The notes below the pieces were generated by a model. The model ran no database searches, was not told the DNA's origin, and saw nothing but the letters and a program-made list of their open reading frames with translations. A stretch of DNA of 64,000 bases from Pterois miles (lineage: Eukaryota; Chordata; Actinopteri; Perciformes; Scorpaenidae), in contig CAMQGK010000008.1 in assembly GCA_947000775.1 (NCBI GenBank), forward strand, positions 9,822,501-9,886,500, read 5' to 3'. The position numbers were made by a program, and so were the translations under genes. Shown piece by piece: positions 12,124 through 24,903 of the stretch. Numbering within the stretch: position 1 is the stretch's first letter; each line of letters begins with the position of its first letter.

Positions 12124-12500
12124 TATTCCGAGATGGAAGAAGCAGCGTGAGTGTCCGGTGGCGACAGATCAAAAAGCCAGCCTGGCTAACACAGCTAGCC
12201 AACCAGCTAGCTTCAGCTGCTAGCTAAAAAAGTTCACAGTTTGCTAACTTATGCTAGCTTTCGAACTTGTTTTAAGTTTGTCAACATAACTTATATTGAA
12301 CAAACTGTTCTCAGATTAACAAGCACCGTCGATGAACGGTTACAAGTGTTAACAGAGACGGAACACACAAGGAAGAAGATTCCACAAATTTTCGTCAGGA
12401 AGACGAAAACGCAACCACAAGAACACAAACCGCCAATTTTTTCAATGAAACCCGGATGTTGTTAACATACACATCCGGTTAGCGAGTGCACTTCTGAAAT
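12124..12500 (-). promoter_or_regulatory. haus6: haus6 promoter region
   Basis: This region lies immediately 5' of the haus6 start codon. GCTAGC-type motifs cluster at about 12182-12256. Two ETS-like motifs, cccggatg at about 12450 and catccgg at about 12471, form an inverted pair and suit a TATA-less housekeeping promoter. The transcription start cannot be placed from sequence alone. Confidence 0.5.
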
Positions 12501-13059
12501 GTTTCCGACTGTTTCACATTTGCCTGCACGTTTAACTACAACTTATTTTTGGTGCGTTTTATATGGTTTATGTCCGATAAAATACTTAGAGCTAGCATCA
12601 TAGTGTGGGGGTACCTCTTGACACCCAACCTAATGTAAATATAAAGTTGTTTTTATATTATTAGATGTTGGACAAGGCGAACAGGTTCTTAAATACACAA
12701 AGAAGTAAACATTACATGCTTCAGGCCCGTTTTAATAGTTCATAAACCACTGACAGCCCACCATTACCAAGCTTAGAAAAATATTGCATTGAAAATAGAG
12801 TTAGCAGTCAATAAATTTACTCCTAAGTAGCCATTTTAACTGGACATTCAGCAAGCACAATTTTCACATCTCTCACCAGAGTTGTTTTTTCCTCCGGTTA
12901 AAAATTAGCATTTCACTTGCCCTGTAATGATATACTTTATTGAGGTATTGTTTCACCAAGTCACACAACAAACCCAACAAATTAGTCAAGGGGATTTAGA
13001 AAGGTGGTGCAGTAATAAAAACACAGGTTAAGCATATGCAGAGATTTAATTTGTCCTTT
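12501..13059. other. plaa-haus6 intergenic spacer
   Basis: About 560 bp of AT-rich DNA without a recognisable gene or repeat separates the haus6 promoter from the end of plaa. Both genes are on the minus strand, so plaa transcription runs toward the haus6 promoter. Confidence 0.5.
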
Positions 13060-13065
13060 TTTATT
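13060..13065 (-). terminator. plaa: plaa polyadenylation signal
   Basis: TTTATT on the plus strand is AATAAA on the minus strand, about 100 nt past the plaa stop codon. This gives a very short 3' UTR. Confidence 0.6.
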
Positions 13066-13161
13066 GCAGAACATACAATTATTTAAGTCTCCACCACAAC
13101 TGATTAAGCAGAACAGCGTGATAGTAAGAAACAAGTGCTCTTTTTTTCCTAATCACACACG

Positions 13162-16100
13162 TCATTGGAGTTCTTTTAAAACCAGTTGGCAGCACTCGGC
13201 CACCTTAGATGGATCAGACACTGATGAGTACTTGGAAATCTGAGAGTTGACCCCCAGGGAGCGAGCCAGGTCCTGGGCTGTCTGGTCTGAGGCCACAGTG
13301 GTTCCCAAGGCCACCAGCAGCCGAAACACAGCCTCCTTGTCTTGTACCGTCTCTAGAGCTCTGCTGGCCACAGACAAGCACTGGGCCTTGGCCTCAAGAT
13401 CAGGTTGGCTGTGCAGGCAGCCGGCGTAATTAAGCACCAGAGTGGCCAGGGCAATGTGGATGTTCTTATTGCAAACGCTGGCCAGGTCGGCAGCACGTGA
13501 TAGCACTGTTTCACGCTGGGCCATGAGGAGGGCTCGGCCGTGCCTGCCGCCAAAGCAGTTGCACAGAGTCCGCAGCGCCAGCATCTGGTTGGCAGGACGC
13601 CCCTCAGGCCTCATCAGGCTCAGCAGGTGGTTGCACAGCTGGACTCCCTCCGCCTCTCCACAGAGGCTCTCGTTAACCTGTGGGTGGCGCACTGCCAGCC
13701 TCATAATGTCCAGGACAGGAAACACAATGTCTGAAGTCCAGGGGGAAGGAAAGGGGAGTCTGGTTAGTGAACACTACTGAATAACTTAAAATCATACTCT
13801 TCTTTGTTTTTGATAATTACTTAGCAGAGATCATAAAATCAATCCACAAAAGTGAAATGAAAGACAAAAAAAAAAAAAAGATGATAAATTGTGTTGGAAT
13901 GCTGCTGTACCTTCAGGCCAGTGAGAGGCCTTCCACAGCAGGTTGATCTCTTGGATGGTTGGGGCTGACTTAGAGGAGTTGGGCTCAGAGACGGACACCA
14001 GCAGCCTCTCAAGGCTTTCTAGAATTTCTTCGGAGAGCTTGTGCTCCTGAGGAGCACCTCCATTCAGCTCTTTTATCTTGGCTGGTGAGGAAAGAACAAA
14101 TCACTGATCCTGACACAGTAAAGATACTTTAATGAACCAGGGGAAAGGCATTTTGGTACAATATCTTCATGACAAAACTCAAAACTCACTCAAAAATGTT
14201 ATTGTACTTGGTTTGATCAGATTTTGTTGAGTGCACCCATCAATTGTCAGATTTTGATTAAAATATTTCCAAAAAACATTTTCCAAACTGAGCCCCAAAA
14301 ATAAAATATGTGAAAATAATGTGTTCCATGGACCCCATCACTCAGTAAAAAGTTGACAGAGGAAAAAAAGGTTTTCAGGGCCTGTAGTCACAATTCAAGT
14401 GTCCACACTAAATCCATTGATAAAGTTCTTAGAAGTGTTTTGTCATTCAGACAGTTGAGACGCATCATCAAAGCTATACGTAAAAATGCTCACCAATGAT
14501 CTGCGAGGAATTGGCTTGCTCAAAGGTTACACCATCAGTCTTGGGGAAGTAGATGTTTGTTGCCGTCTGTCTGAGAGCTGCTGAGGAGTAGGCACCTCCT
14601 CCTGCAGAGTAAGGAGGAGTATGCTCCAATGCGTGAAACACTCAACATTAAATGATTAGAAACATAACACAACTTTTCCCATTTTCATATAAGAGAAATG
14701 TGCAATCGCAACTTAATACATGGTTTTCACTCTATACACAAGCATTATGACCTCACTATCTCAGATGTCCAAGAGTGTTGGTTTCATTTGTCACTCACCT
14801 GTGAAGGGATCTGCCACACCTGTAGGAGCACTTGGGTTCGGACCCGACCCGGGGATGTAGCGACCAGAGCCTGTGGCGAGAAAACACTGCTGTGATAACA
14901 TCTCTGGTGATGTTTAGTTGTGAAAATGATTTAAATGAACATACTGTACCTGTGAAGGGATCAGCTCCAAAACCTGGCCTATCATCAGAGGCCCCGGGGA
15001 TATACCGAGCTCCTCCTGTCAGATGAAGAGATAAAACACCTTTAGGAAAATATAAATTGAGTACAATAAAATTAAAAAGACATTGTTTCTGAAAGGTATC
15101 AGTTATCTATTTTCTGGCCTCACCAGTGAATGGGTCACCACCAGTGGGCTGGGCTGGTCCCACCACATGTCCTTTGGTGTTCTCTATTATAAAATTGGCA
15201 ACCTGGTCGAGGAACATGGGGCTGAGGTCATTCTTCTGCAAAAAGTTGTGTGCCGTCAGCCAAGGGTCCTCGGACACATTGTAAGGCAGCTTCATGGATG
15301 GTCCCCCTTCATTCACGTCAATGGTGAAGACGTAATCATACTCCTGAAGGGAGATCAGGAGTCATTCATGACTGTTCTCATGCATGCATGCATCATCATC
15401 ATTTGTCTTGTCAGTAAGCTTACAATCTTACCTTTCCTTCATACATCACGCTCTTGGAGGTCTGTTGGTTTGAGCCTCCGACCACATCTCCGATTTTCAT
15501 CCAGCGGCCATCGTTGACACTCCACTGATATGCCTCCACCTTCTGTCCATCTTTAATTAGACGTGTCTGTCCGTCACGATTCCCTTGACGAAACAAGCAA
15601 ACAGCTCTTGATGCAAAAATAGCATTGGCACCTTTTTTCATTATCAGACTGAATTATGCTATCTTGGTAAGGAAACAGAAACACCAGATGCAGTCATATA
15701 TATAAAATATGACACAATAAATGTCAGTCTATTTTCATACCAGGCTCATTAAGGTGTTCCCTTCCAGGAAGGTCCTCCATTTTGATGTCCCCAAGATCGC
15801 CTGTCTTGGGGTCAATGGTGGCTTTGGAAAGTTCATCCTCAAAAGCCTGCAGGTCCTCTGCACTCGCCATGCGGTCCTCCGCTTCCGTAAACACACGGAT
15901 AATGCCATCACTGTGAGCAGAGGAGCAGCATGTGGGTTAGCTACACAAACTACTAACTGTATGTTCATCTGAGAATCTCCAGTCTCTTGTATAAATGCAG
16001 GAGTGATGTTGGAAATGAAAGCAGTGGACAGTAGAGGAAGAAAGCGTTTAAATATTTGTGTTGGTGCACAATCATGGAAATGACTATATAGACTAGCCAC

Positions 16101-18363
16101 ACATTAGCATACCAAATGCAGTTCTTACCTGGCCCCAGTGGCTATATCACCATTAGGTAGAATACAACAGCACCAGACAGACTGGGCAGGCAGACGGATG
16201 GTCTGAGAGCACTCTCCCTGCCTCCATATCCTCAAAGTCCTGTCCTCTCCTGTGCTTACAAAATCTAGGGGAAAAGCATCAGTATATCAAGTCAGGGTCC
16301 AGTCAGCTACCATCTTACAGCAGGGAAACAAATGGATGCTTGTTCAATAAATGACCAAGGACCTGTGGTTCATTACATAGACATTAGAAGACTCACATCC
16401 AGCTCTTTCATAGGCATATAAATATCAATTTAAATAAACAAACCTTGGCTATTGGGGAAGACAGCTATGCTGTAAATGTAGTTGGTGTGGCTGTAATAGA
16501 CCTGTACACATTCGCCTGTCACCAGCCACCTCCTGATACTTGTATCATTGCTGCAAGAGAAGAACTCAGTGTTGCTGATCACTGCTAGACCCCTGACACA
16601 GTCCTCATGACCTAAAAAGGAAGAAAAACAGGTTGTGTTGTAATCATGGATTTTAAACAGAAAGCCCCTGGACCCCCAGACACATGATTTGAATTATTAT
16701 GATTAAAGAGATTATATTGATTAGCCAAAATAATGTTTAGTTACCAGAATGATATATTTACTATTTGAATTTTTTTGATCTGTTGCAACTGTTGATTTAC
16801 ATCCTACTCCACAAGTTTTGTTGACTAAAAGCAGTCAAAAAGTTACAAATATTGACAGTGATCTACATACAAGGACCACATATGCAAACAGAGGTAAAAT
16901 TTGAAACAGTTCAGCATTCAAAAAACTTTGTCCACATTCCTACTAATCAACAGCCATAATCACACTTTTGTTTGCACACAGATCTAATAACAAAAAAAAA
17001 AGACAAAATAAGAATGTGTTCATTTCCGTCAACCGCCTGCAAACTCTCACCTGTAAACGTCTTCTCACAGCGGCCAGCTTTCCAGAGCTTTATGGTCTTA
17101 TCTGCTGATCCAGACAGCATAAGGCCTTGTTCAGGTAAGATGACCACTGCCCACACTGCTGCAGAATGGCCCTGTAACAAAATTAACAAGCAGAGATTTT
17201 ACTCTGTCACACAGCCCTATAATATTTTTGCTTATTTACAGTTGCACAGATTAAATCAATGTGGACTGTAAAAGTGCAAATGCCAACCACAGTCAGTGTC
17301 ACAGAAGACACAATTTAAAAACTTCCTAACATCGCAGGAGCTTCAGCATACCTGCAAGGTCATCATGCACTTCTCATTAAGCCACACTTTGGCTGTGGTG
17401 TCCCAGGAGCCACTCAGTAGTGTCCCAAACTTCCCAGAAGACAGAGTGCAAACTGTGGAGATTAAACGTTAGAAGAATGCAACCAGATAAACGACATAAT
17501 GACAAATAACAGCAGAGCAAATCAGATGCTTATTAGAATGTAATCATCCTGGGAGTGTAGAGTGAGGCACAACTGACCTGTGTTTTTGTGACCAGTGAGA
17601 GTGAACAGGGGCTTTGACTGGTCCAGTGTGAAAACACATATGTTATTATCGTTTCCACCTGTGGCAATAAGTCCTCGAGGATAGGTTTCACTGGGTGCAA
17701 TGATGCATACACAGGATACAAAATTGGAGTGGCCAGACATACTGTGCATCTCTGTGAAACCACTGTCTGGGCTGTCAAGACAAGGGGAAAGACAGCAAAG
17801 ACATTTCAACTGAACGGAGTAATTTATGTGGGAAAAAGCGGTTGACTATAATGTGGATAATACTCGAAAGAAAGATAAGTAAATTAGCTGACAACATTCA
17901 TAACATCAATCTGAATCCGATGAACTTTAGCAGGTGCTCGATCATCCGCGCTGTGTACATAGAGACTTACAGCTGAATGAATGACAAAGCTAATTTCAGT
18001 AGCTAAACGTTAGCAAGCAGCTTGCTAGCTAACGTTTCTACTACCTATTAGATAAATGATTACTAGGGAGTAACTTTACTGGCTTGTTAATTGACTTGCC
18101 ACTTTTCTCGGTCAGGACACCTTTCCTGAAAACAGAGTTACTTAGCTACAAACTGAAATAAATTCTAGCCACCCATCACAATTCGTCAGTCAGTAGCAGG
18201 CTAATGCTAGCTACCTTGAGTTTGGTACCCAGACTCTTCCGGTTCGGTCTCTGGACACAGAAACGAAGGCTCCCTCTGGAAAAACAGCAGATGTGAGTCC
18301 CCTAACGTCCATTTCGTGGCCCGGGATGGAGCACCTGAGTTTGTATGAATTAGACGATGCCAT
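13162..18363 (-). CDS. plaa: Phospholipase A2-activating protein, with a frameshift in exon 5
   Basis: PLAA is the orthologue of yeast Ufd3/Doa1, a ubiquitin-binding cofactor of the VCP/p97 segregase. Exons: 18215-18363, 17578-17771, 17352-17452, 17051-17171, 16444-16613, 16129-16264, 15741-15910, 15432-15583, 15124-15343, 14950-15015, 14799-14870, 14494-14601, 13911-14081 and 13162-13730. The WD40 propeller covers about residues 1-290 (SVSRDRTGRVW, SGSWDTTAKVW, SGSADKTIKLW), the ubiquitin-binding PFU domain about 345-460 (PYNVSEDPWLTAHNFLQKND), repeated DPFTG linkers about 465-525, and the VCP-binding PUL domain about 530 to the end (ANQMLALRTLCNCFGG, KNIHIALATLVLNY). Expected length is 798 aa; the human protein has about 795. 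Exon 5 is 170 nt where the flanking phases need 168: two extra bases in a GA run at 16556-16563 shift the frame near residue 208 and produce a stop within about 15 codons. All other exons are intact, so a sequence error or allele is likelier than an old pseudogene. Confidence 0.95.
16444..16613 (-). other. plaa: plaa exon 5 with 2-bp insertion
   Basis: This exon encodes WD40 sequence from GHEDCVRGLAVISNTEFFS to SNDTSIRRWLVTGECVQVYY and onward. Before plus position 16563 (reading leftward) one frame fits the family; after 16556 a different frame does. The disruption sits exactly in the repeat agagaga on the plus strand. The conserved protein would need TTC TCT TGC AGC, but the sequence reads TTC TCT CTT GCA GC. 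No intron can absorb it, because the nearest possible donor leaves an intron of under 60 nt and would delete conserved residues. Confidence 0.85.
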
Positions 18364-19330
18364 TTTGCCCCGACAACACGATGGAACTATCACAGTAGAG
18401 TTACGCTAAGCGGCGTTACTGTCAACAAACACCGGCCGCTAATGCTAGCGGAAGTTGAATGACGTGACTGTATGTCAGCGAGCTCATCATTCAAATAAAT
18501 ATCGTGTAAATTGATTCACATAAAATATAATATATATGTACCTATAATATAAATAATATACATAAATATAATATTTAAAAAATATATTTAGAAAAATCAC
18601 AGAAGTGAATGAAGCAGTCTACCTCTATATGTAGTACCCATGTTTCACCACAAGAAGGCAGCAGACTGTGTTCCCTGGTGCCGCTGGTGCACTGCGCTCC
18701 AACCGAGTCCACCGCCCACCTGTCCACCGTATCTGAGTCAAGTTAACGTAGACAACCAGGCTACAAAAGGAAACTTGAAAGTTGTCCATCAAATAAAAGC
18801 TTGATGGGCGTACAGTCAAATCAGTGCCCCAGCATTCTTCTTCTACTACTACTACTACTAATAATAATAATAATAATATCTGAATTACGTGTCCCATATT
18901 GGTGTAGCAGGAAAAATGCGTAAATGTTGCAAATATGAGTTCTGACAATGACTATTCAATTATTTGATATTGTCTATTTATTGAGAAGCTGAAAGCAATG
19001 AATTGTGAGAATTTTTGCTTGGGTCAATCGAATATCATCCTTCATCCTACCATTGTGTATTTTCTGTTTTTATGTCTGTGAAGCACCTCTTTTTGAAAAA
19101 CGCTATATAAATAAAGTTTATTATTCTATTATTATAATCCTTTAGTGTTTGTTCTTCATAGTTTCTTCATATAAAAACCAATACCTTCAAATTAATTAAG
19201 AAAACTAAAAATGAATAAATACTTGTTTTTATGAAATAACCGATCGCATTAATAATCATTAATATGCGTGTTTGATGAATTAATAGAATGTAGTTAATTT
19301 GAATTGTTTTATTTTGAAAGTAAACCGGAA
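18364..19330. promoter_or_regulatory. Head-to-head interval between plaa and zdhhc21
   Basis: About 1 kb separates the plaa start codon (minus) from the presumed first exon of zdhhc21 (plus). The plaa side carries GCTAGC-type motifs (18425-18450). The middle holds an AT-rich stretch (18490-18600) and a short (TAC)n(TAA)n run at 18843-18875. No coding sequence is recognisable. Confidence 0.45.
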
Positions 19331-19449
19331 ATGTGTTAGCATACCACTGCTCCTGTGTCTTCCGGTCCCAGCCTCCTGTCCAGCCCACAGAGGCTCGGAT
19401 GAGGAAGTAGCGACACCGATACCTGCGCTGAATTGGACAGCACCAAAAA
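19331..19449 (+). promoter_or_regulatory. zdhhc21: Probable zdhhc21 5' UTR exon and promoter
   Basis: A plus-strand splice donor, caaaaa/gtatgt, ends at 19449. It lies a short distance after ETS-like sites (accggaaatg at 19323-19332 and ttccggtc at 19361-19368) and before a cluster of GCTAAC/GTTAGC motifs (19480-19575). Because the coding region starts inside an exon that has its own acceptor (ctgtag/gttcc at 20223), a non-coding first exon is needed, and this is the best candidate. Confidence 0.4.
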
Positions 19450-20246
19450 GTATGTATCTTTTCCTTTTAGCGTAGCAAATCATGACTGACGCTAAACACG
19501 TTGAATTATATAGTTTGTATGTGAACGCGAGTTAATTAAATCACGTTAGTCTGCTAATGTTGGCTAAGCTAACACAGGAGAGCCAAGCCCATCGCGACTG
19601 TCAGTGATATCAGTGACATGAATGATGGAGCAAACGAGGTTTCGTAATAACAAGGTTTATAGTGCAAGGTTGTGGGGCTGTTTATGCTCATTTACACTGG
19701 GTTAGATTAGCAGATAATGCTACTGTTAAACAACATGTGTTAGGTGTTGTAATGTAGTTAAGGTTGGCTTTCTAATAGACCCAGCTCTGCTTTATAGCCT
19801 ATGTTTATAGCACAGTAATAGGCCTGTATTTTACCTAATGACTACTTTCAGAAAACATGGCCCAATGTGCATCCTCAGTACATGCCAGATAATAGTGTCT
19901 TAATCATATCATTTTGCTTTTGACTTTTCATCTGTACATAATAGCTTTTGCTGTCATGTAACAGTATTTTAGACAAAATGTCACAGTTATGTGAGTCAAG
20001 CTAGACTAATGGTAACATTGGTGATAATAGTATTATAGGCTTACACAAAGAAGAAATATAACAATCACAGTAAAACAGTTTGATCAACTGATGTGTGAGG
20101 GAGGGATGGGAATGAGAAAGGGAGGGAATGTTAAGTCAGCCAATTCGTCTGTTATCTGGAGATCTGTGTGCAACCATTAAATGGAGATTTGCATCTGTGT
20201 CGTTGTTTTGGGATCCACTGTAGGTTCCCCTCGAGTCCCAGCAACC

Positions 20247-23200
20247 ATGAAGCTTCGATTGCACTTTGTGGTGGACCCCATGGGCTGGCTGTGTATCAGC
20301 GTGGTGTTTGGGATCTGGCTCTACAACACTTTCTTTGTCCCCAAACTGGTTCTCCTTCCACACTACAATGAGGGACACATCCCTTGGGCCATAGTTGTTT
20401 GTGAGTATCCTTGCTTCCACTGTAGGAATTTCTTTGTTGACACATATGAGAGATTAAAAATAGCTTTCGCTGAGATTAATTTCTCAGCGGTTGAGAAGAG
20501 CACTGAAAATAAGTCACTGGAATTCCTGACTACTAGGCTGTATGGATTATACACTTTAAGTAGATTTTGATTTGATTTGATTACTATTGTGTCATTCATA
20601 ATTAATATGCCCTGCCCAAACAGGCTTACAAGGCACCATTATTTAGAAATAAAGAAAAGACAAAAGCAGTAACCAGAGTAGCAGTACAAATTACAAATAA
20701 CACTAGATAAATAAACCTAAATCCTGATGTTTTTCCAAGCTTGAGAAGCATTGAAATTAAATAGCCATTCGATTGTTATCATCCACGCATCACAACATGT
20801 CAGGATTTTGAACAGACATTTAATTTAAAAGAGAAGTTTGTAACTCAGCATAGTATGGATAGTATTAAAGAAAATGTGATTCATTTTCAACATCTCCTGA
20901 CTTGCATACTTTGCATAACCTGTTGTCTTCTTGGGTGTTTTTAAATCTATGGACTTAAAGGGCCAGAGGAAGGATTCCTGTTCTTCAACTAAAGACTTCT
21001 TGTTAAGTTTGCCAGAACATAAGATTTAGCACCATAATTGTGCTTGATTTGAATATATGTTCCAAATTTTGGTTTTAACAATATATCTTTTGACCATTTT
21101 TCTTCAAATCTATTAAGTAACTTTCTTCTAGTTGTGTTCACGCTGCATGATAAGTTATTACTATACATATATTGGAATTCAGCTTCCTCAAAAATAGCAT
21201 GAAGTTCTGCAGCCCATGGAGCATTATGTGATTTACTTCTTATTGAGCCTGTATTCTGACATATTAAGCATTAAATGCTGTGTATTCCCTCAGGTTATTA
21301 TATAGCATCAGCACTCTGCGTAGCAGCCCTATTCAGAGCTTCCACAGCAGATCCCGGCCGTCTTCCTGTGGACCCCCACATACCTCACTCTGGTATGGAT
21401 CCAGAATCCAGATTGTGCACATTTAACGGTTCTAAATTTTCATAACTGAAAATAACTAAACATGATCAATATAGCATTTAAATTCTCTAGATTTGCTCAT
21501 CACATTGGAGCACTTTTATTGCAGTTAGGAATGTTACTGTGGTTATGTGAACTTCATTCAGTTCTTAGGCCAAAGTAAATAGGTTTGAATATGTTATTAC
21601 TGTGTCACTCTGTCTGCTACCAATACTACAATAATACAACACCCCTAGTAATAACCAATTAACAGCTTGTGTTTATGTCACAGAGCGAGAGCACTGGGAG
21701 TTGTGCAATAAGTGCAACTTGATGAGACCTAAAAGATCCCACCACTGCAGTCGCTGTGGACATTGTGTACGCAGAATGGACCACCACTGTCCTTGGTAAT
21801 GAGACACACACTTGTGAAGGTCTTTCCTATCATATCAGACACAAAATGGTGTTGAAACATAGAAATGAATAGAAAAACAACAAAATTGAATGGCTTTTGC
21901 TGCGAATATAATTCTCAGAAAACTTTTTAATCATAATATCCTAAATCCTGTTTCTTTCCTCCCAGGATCAATAACTGTGTGGGAGAAGACAACCATTGGC
22001 TCTTCCTGCAGCTCTGTTTCTATGCCCAGGTCCTCAGTTTGTACACCCTGGTGCTGGACTTCTGCCAGTACTATTACTTCCAGCCACTGACAGGACTAGA
22101 CCAGGTACATTCTGCAGGAATTATATCCTCAGTTGACAAAAAAAAAAATGCTTTTAGAGCTTACAGACTGCATTTCAGACATGCATGTGTAGCAGTATTT
22201 ATTTAGTTATATTTAAGTGCTATGTGACAGCGCTCAAGGCTATCCTCTAAGAATCAGCTACCCAAACACAAGTATATCTAATATTTCACCATGAAAAAGT
22301 CATCACACATTGAGCTTTGTGCCGTTCTGTTTTTTTCTGCCAGGAGATGTTTACAACACGCCATGAACTGGCTCTGCTGCGAATCTCAGCGCTGATGGGT
22401 TTGGTCATGTTCGCTGGCATGTCTAGCTTGTTTTACACTCAGATGACGGGCATCCTTTCTGTGAGTACTCAGTAACGACTAGCAGGCTCATTATCTTGTT
22501 TCAAATGACATTTACTGGTGTAATTATGTTTATGTGATTTTCCAAGCTAATGTAAGTGTTTAGCGTCACTTTGTCGCATCTATAAAATAAACATGACGGT
22601 ACTTGCAGTAGGATTTAGTTTGCCTTACTGAAAGCAAGTTTTATATTTTCAAGAACAATCTAAGAAACTAGGCAGCAGCACACAAAGCTGCAGACAGAAC
22701 CAAATGACATAGTATGCAAAAATAAAACAATCAATGCTGGTAATGGAGTGATCAATAGAAAAGAAACAAGAGAGAGAGTCTGGGGTTAGGCTGAGTGTGT
22801 GAGTGCACATGCAAGTGTTTGTACATCCTGTCAGTGACAGCAATTACCTACAAATTGTTAAGAATCACATTCTTTATTGCAAGCCAAATTAATTTCAAGC
22901 TTTTCATCAAGATTTTTGGAATGTTAGAAATATCTCTTAGCCTCAATGATGAGGTGAGAAACAGCAAGCTGGTATTTAGAGAAACGATTTGTGGAGATGG
23001 GGAAATGAAATCATCCTCTTATTTTGCACTGTCCCTTTTCCCCCCTTACAGGATACTACCACCATTGAGAAAATGGCTCAGTTCACAAATGACATGTGAG
23101 TCTGTTTAACTCTGTTTATCTTAATGCCCCACTTGTTTGCTTTCTTACTGATAGTTAGGTCTGAAGATTGATACCATTCTCGTGTCAGTCCATTCAATGT

Positions 23201-23776
23201 GAAGCTGGAGCCAACAGCTGCTTAGCTTAGCTTAGCTTAGCGTAGCATAAGGAGAAGAAACAGGGGAAACTGTTAGCCTGCACCTCTAAAGCTCACTAAA
23301 AATGCTGTATCTTGCGACAACTTGTGGTTATATGGGGGGATTATGTGCTGGACTAGTTCTTAGCGGGGCGCAGTGACTTCTTGGAGTTTTGTCATTACCT
23401 TGAGGTTGTGTGGCAACCAGCAAAGACTTCCAGTAAGAATATAATGTGTTAATCAGTGAGCTTTAGAGCTGCTTGTAGGTACTTGTACAAAGTGGGGCTA
23501 GCTGTTTCCCCCTATTTACAGTCTTTATGCTAAGCTAAGCTAACCGACTGCTATCTCCAACTTCAGCTTGACCCAATATATGAAAAGGGTATTGCTCTCA
23601 CTCAGTTTAACTTTTATAATTGTCCCTTTCTTCTTCCTTTCAGATATGGCTCAAAGAAAACCTGGCAGTGGGCGCTAGCTGAAGTTTGCGGCACTCGCTG
23701 GAAACTCCTGTGGCTCATCCCGCTCCGAAGCAGGCAGCCGATCCAAGGCAACCACCACTACCGCACCCATGTGTAG
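20247..23776 (+). CDS. zdhhc21: Palmitoyltransferase ZDHHC21
   Basis: ZDHHC21 is a multi-pass membrane S-acyltransferase that attaches palmitate to protein cysteines; known mammalian substrates include Src-family kinases and endothelial NOS. Seven coding exons: 20247-20400, 21294-21392, 21684-21795, 21966-22104, 22344-22460, 23052-23095 and 23644-23776. They total 798 nt with consistent phases and give 265 aa, exactly the human length. The start MKLRLHFVVDPMGW aligns with the mammalian N-terminus. Membrane segments are expected near residues 13-37, 47-70, 133-160 and 180-205. The cysteine-rich domain spans 92-122, with zinc ligands in CNKC and HHCSRCGHC, and the catalytic DHHC at 117-120 (Cys120) followed by PW. 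The C-terminus ends in a THV tail. The gene is divergent from plaa, and nfib follows downstream on the same strand, as in human. A repeat is inserted in the last intron. Confidence 0.97.
23160..23595. mobile_element. Internal part of a hairpin-forming MITE in the last zdhhc21 intron
   Basis: The sequence is a familiar fish repeat: tcaatgtgaagctggagcca, then gcttag repeats (23219-23240), gcacctctaaagctcac, and the complementary gctaagctaagctaacc at 23529-23545. The gcttag and gctaag blocks pair into a long hairpin. The outer ends of the family (aaaggaa...gtttgacattt) are missing here but present at 24725-24888. Class II MITE status is inferred from the inverted symmetry. Confidence 0.6.
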
Positions 23777-24724
23777 GCCGGTAACACTACAGTACCTCCT
23801 GAGCTGCCATGATGAAACACTGTATACACACTGAAGAATCCATCTGCTCGCCTCCACCGTCCTCTTTCATGCTATGGGAGCTGGGCAGCAGCTTTGGTTT
23901 GTGGATATCCTAAGCTATTTTTTTTTCCTTTTGCCTTTCTCTATAAGACTCAGACTGGCAGTCAACAGGGTCAAGAAACACATAAAGGAGTGATGGGAAA
24001 TGTTGCTTTTGTACTCACTGTGACTGCTACTTTCAGCATTTGGAAACCACTTTTAAAGGCTAATTGCATCAGAAGGAGGGAAGTCTTCATCTGAAAGCAG
24101 CTGGCGAAAGGGACCCCTCTCAGGTTACTTTAACAAAGAGCCTTTACTACTGACCTTTAATCAGCTACAAACAGAACCAGTGTGTCTATTAGAAAGGCAT
24201 TTCTGTATAAAGTTTGTGCCTTCTTTCTTTTAACTATGTCCTTTTTATTTGCCATGCATGAGCAGTGTTTTTTGTTTTTATGTGTTCTGGTTGTTGATCT
24301 TCCAGTTTGGAAATTTCCTGTGAATAGTGAGGTGATCTGGTGTCCATTGCATTCCTGATCATTTGATGATTTTTGAATGTTTTCTTGCATTGTTCTATGA
24401 ACATTTTATCTATGAAGTGATGTTTTATGAAGCATGGCCACAGAACAAAGTTCACAACTTGAATACTGATATGTGATACTTGACCAGCTGGGAATGAAGA
24501 TGTGTAATAGCAAGCCGATAGTTAACACACACAAAATTCAATAAGTAGAAACAAATTTATACTATCAGTCTTAGGCTATAGATGCCGTAGTCAGACCTGC
24601 TGTATGATCATGTTGTTTGTCTCAGTATAACAAGCATTCCACGGCCAATTATCCTGTAGTGAATCTATATTGAAGAGATGAGTGTCCCATACTATAAAAG
24701 AATACTTAAATCAATCTGTTTATC
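23777..24724 (+). other. zdhhc21: zdhhc21 3' UTR and flank
   Basis: No gene is recognisable after the stop codon. The stretch is ordinary AT-rich sequence and is probably mostly 3' UTR. I cannot place the polyadenylation site with confidence: no canonical plus-strand AATAAA stands out before the MITEs, and the candidates near 27585 and 27840 lie beyond several repeats. Confidence 0.4.
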
Positions 24725-24888
24725 TTAAAGGAACAGTTTGACATTTTAGGAATATACGTTTTTGCCTTCTTGCTAAGAGTAAGGTGCGTAGATAGATACT
24801 CTCATGTCAGAAAGTGGTATTGGACTTCTCAGCTAACGCTCGGCAAGAAAGCAAATATAATTCCCCAAATATCAAACCATTCCTTTAA
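24725..24888. mobile_element. Deleted MITE with inverted ends
   Basis: The left end, ttaaaggaacagtttgacat, and the inverse of the right end (ttaaaggaatggtttgatat) match at most positions, giving terminal inverted repeats of about 30 bp. Inner words such as ctctcatgtcag and ctcggcaagaaagcaaat belong to the same family as the insertion at 23160-23595. Most of the interior has been lost. Confidence 0.7.
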
Positions 24889-24903
24889 ATCAGTCTGTCC
24901 ATC

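Noticed and set aside
13442..13780. Plus-strand protein opposite the last plaa exon
   Set aside because: It is a shadow of the GC-rich plaa coding strand; the minus-strand PUL domain is unmistakable.
16536..16556. An extra intron in plaa explaining the frameshift (ttcttctctcttgcag looks like an acceptor)
   Set aside because: No usable donor exists far enough upstream within the exon, and removal would delete conserved WD40 residues.
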